Shown piece by piece: positions 6,072-8,024 of a stretch of DNA of 8,024 nt. A program made the position numbers and the translations under genes. Where the stretch lies: positions 1 to 8,024 of the forward strand of contig SKZX01000335.1 of NCBI GenBank assembly GCA_007127175.1, read 5' to 3'. The stretch comes from Desulfobacterales bacterium (lineage in GTDB: Bacteria; Desulfobacterota; Desulfobacteria; Desulfobacterales; Desulfosalsimonadaceae). The notes under the pieces were generated by a model. The model was not told the DNA's origin and made no database searches. It was given only the letters and a program-made list of their open reading frames with translations. Every line of letters begins with the position of its first letter. Position 1 is the stretch's first letter.

Positions 6072-6560
6072 TTACCGGTCATTTTTTAAGGGATTGCCAA
6101 GGCCGGGATTTCCTGTTACGGGCAATTCGGGCCGCTCGGGCAATTCGGGCCGTTCAGACTGCTCAGGCCGTTCAGGCAACTCTGGCTTTCCAGTGACTAC
6201 AGGTGGCTCAGGCCTTTCGGGCCTTTCCGGCCGATCCGATTGCCTTACGCGGTCTCTTATCTGTTCACCGAGGTTGCCCTCCCTTGCTTCCCTGGCCCTT
6301 TCAAGGCCGAATTCCTGGTTGCCTTCCCGGGCCTGGTTCGCCGTGTCCAGGCCGTATTGCGACCGTTCGACGGCCCTGTCCGGTACATGGGGCGGAAGCA
6401 TGATTCTCCGGTCGAAATCCCTTGGCGTTTCATCGAAATCCAGCACGGTTATCGTGTCATCGTCTGCAACGCCTGTTTCGGCATGGCCGGAAGGCGAAAC
6501 AATGAGAAAGACCCCGAGTGCGATTGCAACAATAAGCCCTTTCATTTTAATGGTTTTCAT
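6072..6560 (-). CDS. Exported low-complexity protein with RPE-rich repeats
   Basis: A 162-residue protein of no recognised family. Residues 1-27 are a signal peptide ending GHA, so it is exported to the periplasm or beyond; no lipobox Cys is present. A short acidic segment (DDDTITVLDFDETPRDFD, 33-50) follows. Residues 69-96 contain two copies of a GL..A..AREGN motif. Residues 109-148 are dominated by six RPE triplets mixed with PELP, framed by VTGKP (122-126) and VTGNP (148-152). The mature C-terminus is therefore extended and probably disordered. AAGGAG six bases before the ATG overlaps the stop codon of the anti-sigma gene, so the two are co-transcribed and likely coupled. Its position between an anti-sigma factor and an outer-membrane barrel suggests an envelope partner, perhaps a periplasm-spanning linker, which is speculation. 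Confidence 0.75.
   Translation of the reverse strand: MKTIKMKGLIVAIALGVFLIVSPSGHAETGVADDDTITVLDFDETPRDFDRRIMLPPHVPDRAVERSQYGLDTANQAREGNQEFGLERAREAREGNLGEQIRDRVRQSDRPERPERPEPPVVTGKPELPERPEQSERPELPERPELPVTGNPGLGNPLKNDR
6111..6233 (-). repeat. RPE/PELP-coding repeat tract
   Basis: The DNA coding for residues 110-150 of the exported protein repeats short GC-rich units, seen on the + strand as recurring GGGCAATTCGGGCCG and TTCAGGC-type blocks. Two near-identical 18-bp units lie in tandem at about 6119-6154. Such tracts expand and contract by slippage, so length variation between strains is expected. Confidence 0.6.
6273..6356 (-). repeat. Imperfect 45-bp tandem duplication coding for two AREGN motifs
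   Basis: Residues 69-81 and 84-96 of the exported protein align with eight of thirteen identities, including GL, A and AREGN, offset by 15 residues. The matching DNA also aligns at a 45-bp period (both units begin GTTGCC.TCCC on the + strand), which supports an old in-frame duplication. Confidence 0.55.
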
Positions 6561-6570
6561 TTTGGGCTCC

Positions 6571-7242
6571 TTATGAGTAGTCTTGACCGTTTATAATTTT
6601 TCCGGTTTCGTTCGTCTTTGCCGCGCGAACCGGAATGCGTACCGCCTGCTCTTTGCCGTTATAGCGGTACCGGATGTCCACATACCCATCTGCGTCATCT
6701 TGCAGGACCAACGGCAGTTCCAGCAGGTTTCTGCCCCGGGTCAGATCGGTCTGCCAGGTGAGCTGCCGGTACCCGGGAAAATTTTTCAGGGCGATATTAT
6801 CGCCAAGATCAATGGCCAGTGTTGCGTTCTGCCTGGATTCCATCGCCTCAATCATGACCCGGACCGTCTGTTCAATGCCGTTGGCCGTGACAATGCCGTT
6901 ATCGGATAAGGGGGCGGGATGCCTGAAAAAATCCGGATAGCCACGGAGGAAAACCCCGCCTGCAACGATGATGAGCAATGCGGCCGCGGATATGCTGATA
7001 AAAGATCGTATGCGCTGCACCCTGTTTTTTCTCACGGCGCTTCTGATCGCCCGGGCGGCAAAATCATCGGGGAGTTCCGGTACCGGCATTTCCCTGAGCG
7101 CCTGGACAAGCATCGCATCATTATAGGCACTGCGGCAAAGCTCACAGTGGTGTAGGTGCTGAAAAACAGTTTCGTCATGACCCATGGGCCGGTCTTGCTG
7201 CATTGCGTCCCTGATTCGTTGCCGGATATCTGGACAATTCAT
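6571..7242 (-). CDS. Zinc-finger (ZAS-type) membrane anti-sigma factor
   Basis: A 223-residue protein from the chosen ATG at 7242. Cys3 plus His29-X3-Cys33-X2-Cys36 form the HX3CX2C zinc-binding anti-sigma signature that grips an ECF sigma factor in the cytoplasm. One membrane helix lies at about 81-100 (ISISAAALLIIVAGGVF), and the remainder, about 105-223, is a predicted periplasmic beta-rich domain with an NFPGYRQLTW...GRNLLELPL region of the kind found at the end of some anti-sigma factors. A TTG at 7257 would add five residues, but TTGGAG nine bases before the ATG supports the shorter form. Its stop overlaps the ribosome binding site of the next gene. It most likely inhibits the sigma factor encoded upstream and senses an envelope state. 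Confidence 0.88.
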   Translation of the reverse strand: MNCPDIRQRIRDAMQQDRPMGHDETVFQHLHHCELCRSAYNDAMLVQALREMPVPELPDDFAARAIRSAVRKNRVQRIRSFISISAAALLIIVAGGVFLRGYPDFFRHPAPLSDNGIVTANGIEQTVRVMIEAMESRQNATLAIDLGDNIALKNFPGYRQLTWQTDLTRGRNLLELPLVLQDDADGYVDIRYRYNGKEQAVRIPVRAAKTNETGKIINGQDYS

Positions 7243-7273
7243 TTCATGGTGCTCCAAAGATTTTTATCGATTG

Positions 7274-7302
7274 ACGCCTGTACAAAAAACCCCTGCAGGC
7301 GT
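7274..7302 (-). promoter_or_regulatory. Inverted repeat in the sigma/anti-sigma gap, possible leader switch
   Basis: ACGCCTG (7274-7280) pairs perfectly with CAGGCGT (7296-7302) around a 15-base loop. In the transcribed (-) orientation the loop carries GGGG followed by T6. A smaller hairpin (ACGCC-TGCA-GGGGT, one mismatch) followed by the T-run could form instead and would exclude the larger one. This resembles a terminator/antiterminator choice about 30 bases upstream of the anti-sigma start, but pairing strength is modest. Confidence 0.3.
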
Positions 7303-7335
7303 TCACGTAATCATGAGGGCCTGACGGATCCTTTC

Positions 7336-7367
7336 CCGGGTGCACCGCCCCCCAGCAGTGCACCCGG
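7336..7367. repeat. Perfect 10-bp-arm inverted repeat between sigma and anti-sigma genes
   Basis: CCGGGTGCAC (7336-7345) and GTGCACCCGG (7358-7367) are perfect complements around a 12-base loop. The arms are GC-rich and would form a stable stem in RNA from either strand, but no T-run follows on either side. It may cap the sigma transcript, shape the shared mRNA, or be a protein-binding site. Confidence 0.55.
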
Positions 7368-7372
7368 CGAAC

Positions 7373-7387
7373 TGCAATGATATTGCA
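7373..7387. repeat. 15-bp palindrome TGCAAT-N3-ATTGCA
   Basis: Perfect 6-bp arms flank GAT. It lies five bases from the 7336-7367 stem, in a 203-bp gap (7243-7445) that otherwise shows no gene. A dimeric DNA-binding protein could use it as an operator; no regulator is assigned. Confidence 0.4.
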
Positions 7388-7445
7388 TTGAGTGTTTTCA
7401 TGTTCCTGCTCTATTTCTGCAGACGTCGATTTTTCAAAAACGGGT

Positions 7446-7964
7446 TCAAATTTTCAGATATTTTTTCAGTTTCACCTTTGCGCGGCGGATTTGCGTTTTC
7501 AAGGTTTCTGGCGGCATATTGTAAATTTCAGCCATTTCTTGAAGGGTATAGCCTTCCACCAGGTGCATGGTCACGACAAGGCGGTCCCATTCGGTAAGGG
7601 CATTGAGCGCTGCCTGGATTTTTTCTTTGATTTCTGCGGCTTCGGCCAGCACTTCCGGGTTGTTCCCGGGGCTTTTCATGCTGTCCATGTCGGTTTCAGC
7701 AAAGGAAAGGCGGCTTTCGGGGCGCCTTGATCGTTTGCGGAGTTCATCGATAAAATGCCGGTATAATACTTTTTTCAACCAGGGGCCCGGCATGTCCAGC
7801 TTCTGTATTTCGGCGGTTTTCGGGTAGAGCTTGACCAATACATCCTGCACGAGGTCTTCGGCCGCCTCCCGGGTGCCCGAGAGCCGAAACGCGGTTTTAT
7901 ACAGGTCATTGATGTGTGGCGTGAGGAGCGCTTCAAAAATTTCAGCCTGGGTTGATTTTTTCAT
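7446..7964 (-). CDS. ECF-family RNA polymerase sigma factor
   Basis: A 172-residue sigma-70 family protein with only regions 2 and 4, the ECF layout. Region 2 spans about 13-81, including AEDLVQDVLVKLY (35-47) and PWLKKVLYRHFIDELRKRSRR (61-81), which contact core polymerase and the -10 element. A variable linker at 82-115 is followed by region 4 at about 117-168, with LTEWDRLVV and the helix-turn-helix GYTLQEMAEIYNMPPETLKT (138-157) that reads the -35 element. The ribosome binding site is weak (GGA eight bases before the ATG), so expression may be low or controlled. It heads a same-strand cassette with a zinc-finger anti-sigma factor, the usual pairing, although a 203-bp gap separates them. 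Confidence 0.93.
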   Translation of the reverse strand: MKKSTQAEIFEALLTPHINDLYKTAFRLSGTREAAEDLVQDVLVKLYPKTAEIQKLDMPGPWLKKVLYRHFIDELRKRSRRPESRLSFAETDMDSMKSPGNNPEVLAEAAEIKEKIQAALNALTEWDRLVVTMHLVEGYTLQEMAEIYNMPPETLKTQIRRAKVKLKKYLKI

Positions 7965-8000
7965 GAGGGGTCCGATGCTCGTCGGGGATATGGCGTTTAT

Positions 8001-8016
8001 CGGGCGATGTCGCCCG
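8001..8016. repeat. Perfect 16-bp palindrome upstream of the sigma factor gene
   Basis: CGGGCGA (8001-8007) and TCGCCCG (8010-8016) flank TG. It sits 37 bp upstream of the sigma start codon. It could be the stem of a terminator for a gene beyond the window, a leader stem-loop or an operator; no T-run follows within the window. Confidence 0.4.
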
Positions 8017-8024
8017 GCAAACGG

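Noticed and set aside
4788..6089. Long 433-codon open frame on the + strand opposite the outer-membrane protein gene
   Set aside because: The - strand product has a clear signal peptide, TPRs, barrel strands and a terminal Phe. The + frame lacks any domain or good start and is a GC-driven antisense shadow.
7243..7257. TTG start adding five residues to the anti-sigma factor
   Set aside because: No ribosome binding site precedes the TTG, whereas TTGGAG precedes the ATG at 7242; the Cys3 position also fits a start at that ATG.
7275..7310. ECF-type promoter (TGAAC ... CGTC) on the - strand before the anti-sigma gene
   Set aside because: TGAAC is present, but the CGTC-like element lies about 23-25 bases away, outside the usual 16-17 base spacer.

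Overview
The window holds a polyhydroxyalkanoate (PHA) storage locus followed by an extracytoplasmic-function (ECF) sigma factor cassette that ends in an outer-membrane protein. The class III synthase pair (PhaE plus PhaC), a small phasin, a PhaR repressor, moderately high GC and Gram-negative envelope genes suggest a deltaproteobacterium, most likely a Desulfobacterota sulfate reducer. That placement is inferred from protein style, not from any marker gene.

Left part (1-4680), PHA locus. A truncated alpha/beta hydrolase C-terminus on the + strand abuts phaR on the - strand. A divergent control region of about 260 bp (693-954) carries inverted repeats of the TTGC-N3-GCAA type near both gene starts. 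Three + strand genes follow closely: a phasin, phaE and phaC (catalytic Cys153, Asp306, His335). A tandem-GAF protein begins 10 bp after phaC. A 64-residue protein built from two copies of one helical motif lies about 95 bp further on. PhaE and PhaC would form the polymerase, the phasin would coat the granule, and PhaR would sense polymer and release the promoter. The GAF protein and the small protein are the least explained members.

Right part (4755-8024), all on the - strand. In transcription order this is an ECF sigma factor, a 203-bp gap rich in inverted repeats, a zinc-finger membrane anti-sigma factor, an exported protein with RPE-rich repeats, and a TPR plus beta-barrel outer-membrane protein. 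The last three genes are tightly packed. This reads as an envelope-responsive regulon in which the sigma/anti-sigma pair controls a secreted protein and an outer-membrane protein of unknown task. The two parts converge at 4680-4755. No tRNA, rRNA, CRISPR array, insertion sequence or integrase was seen.
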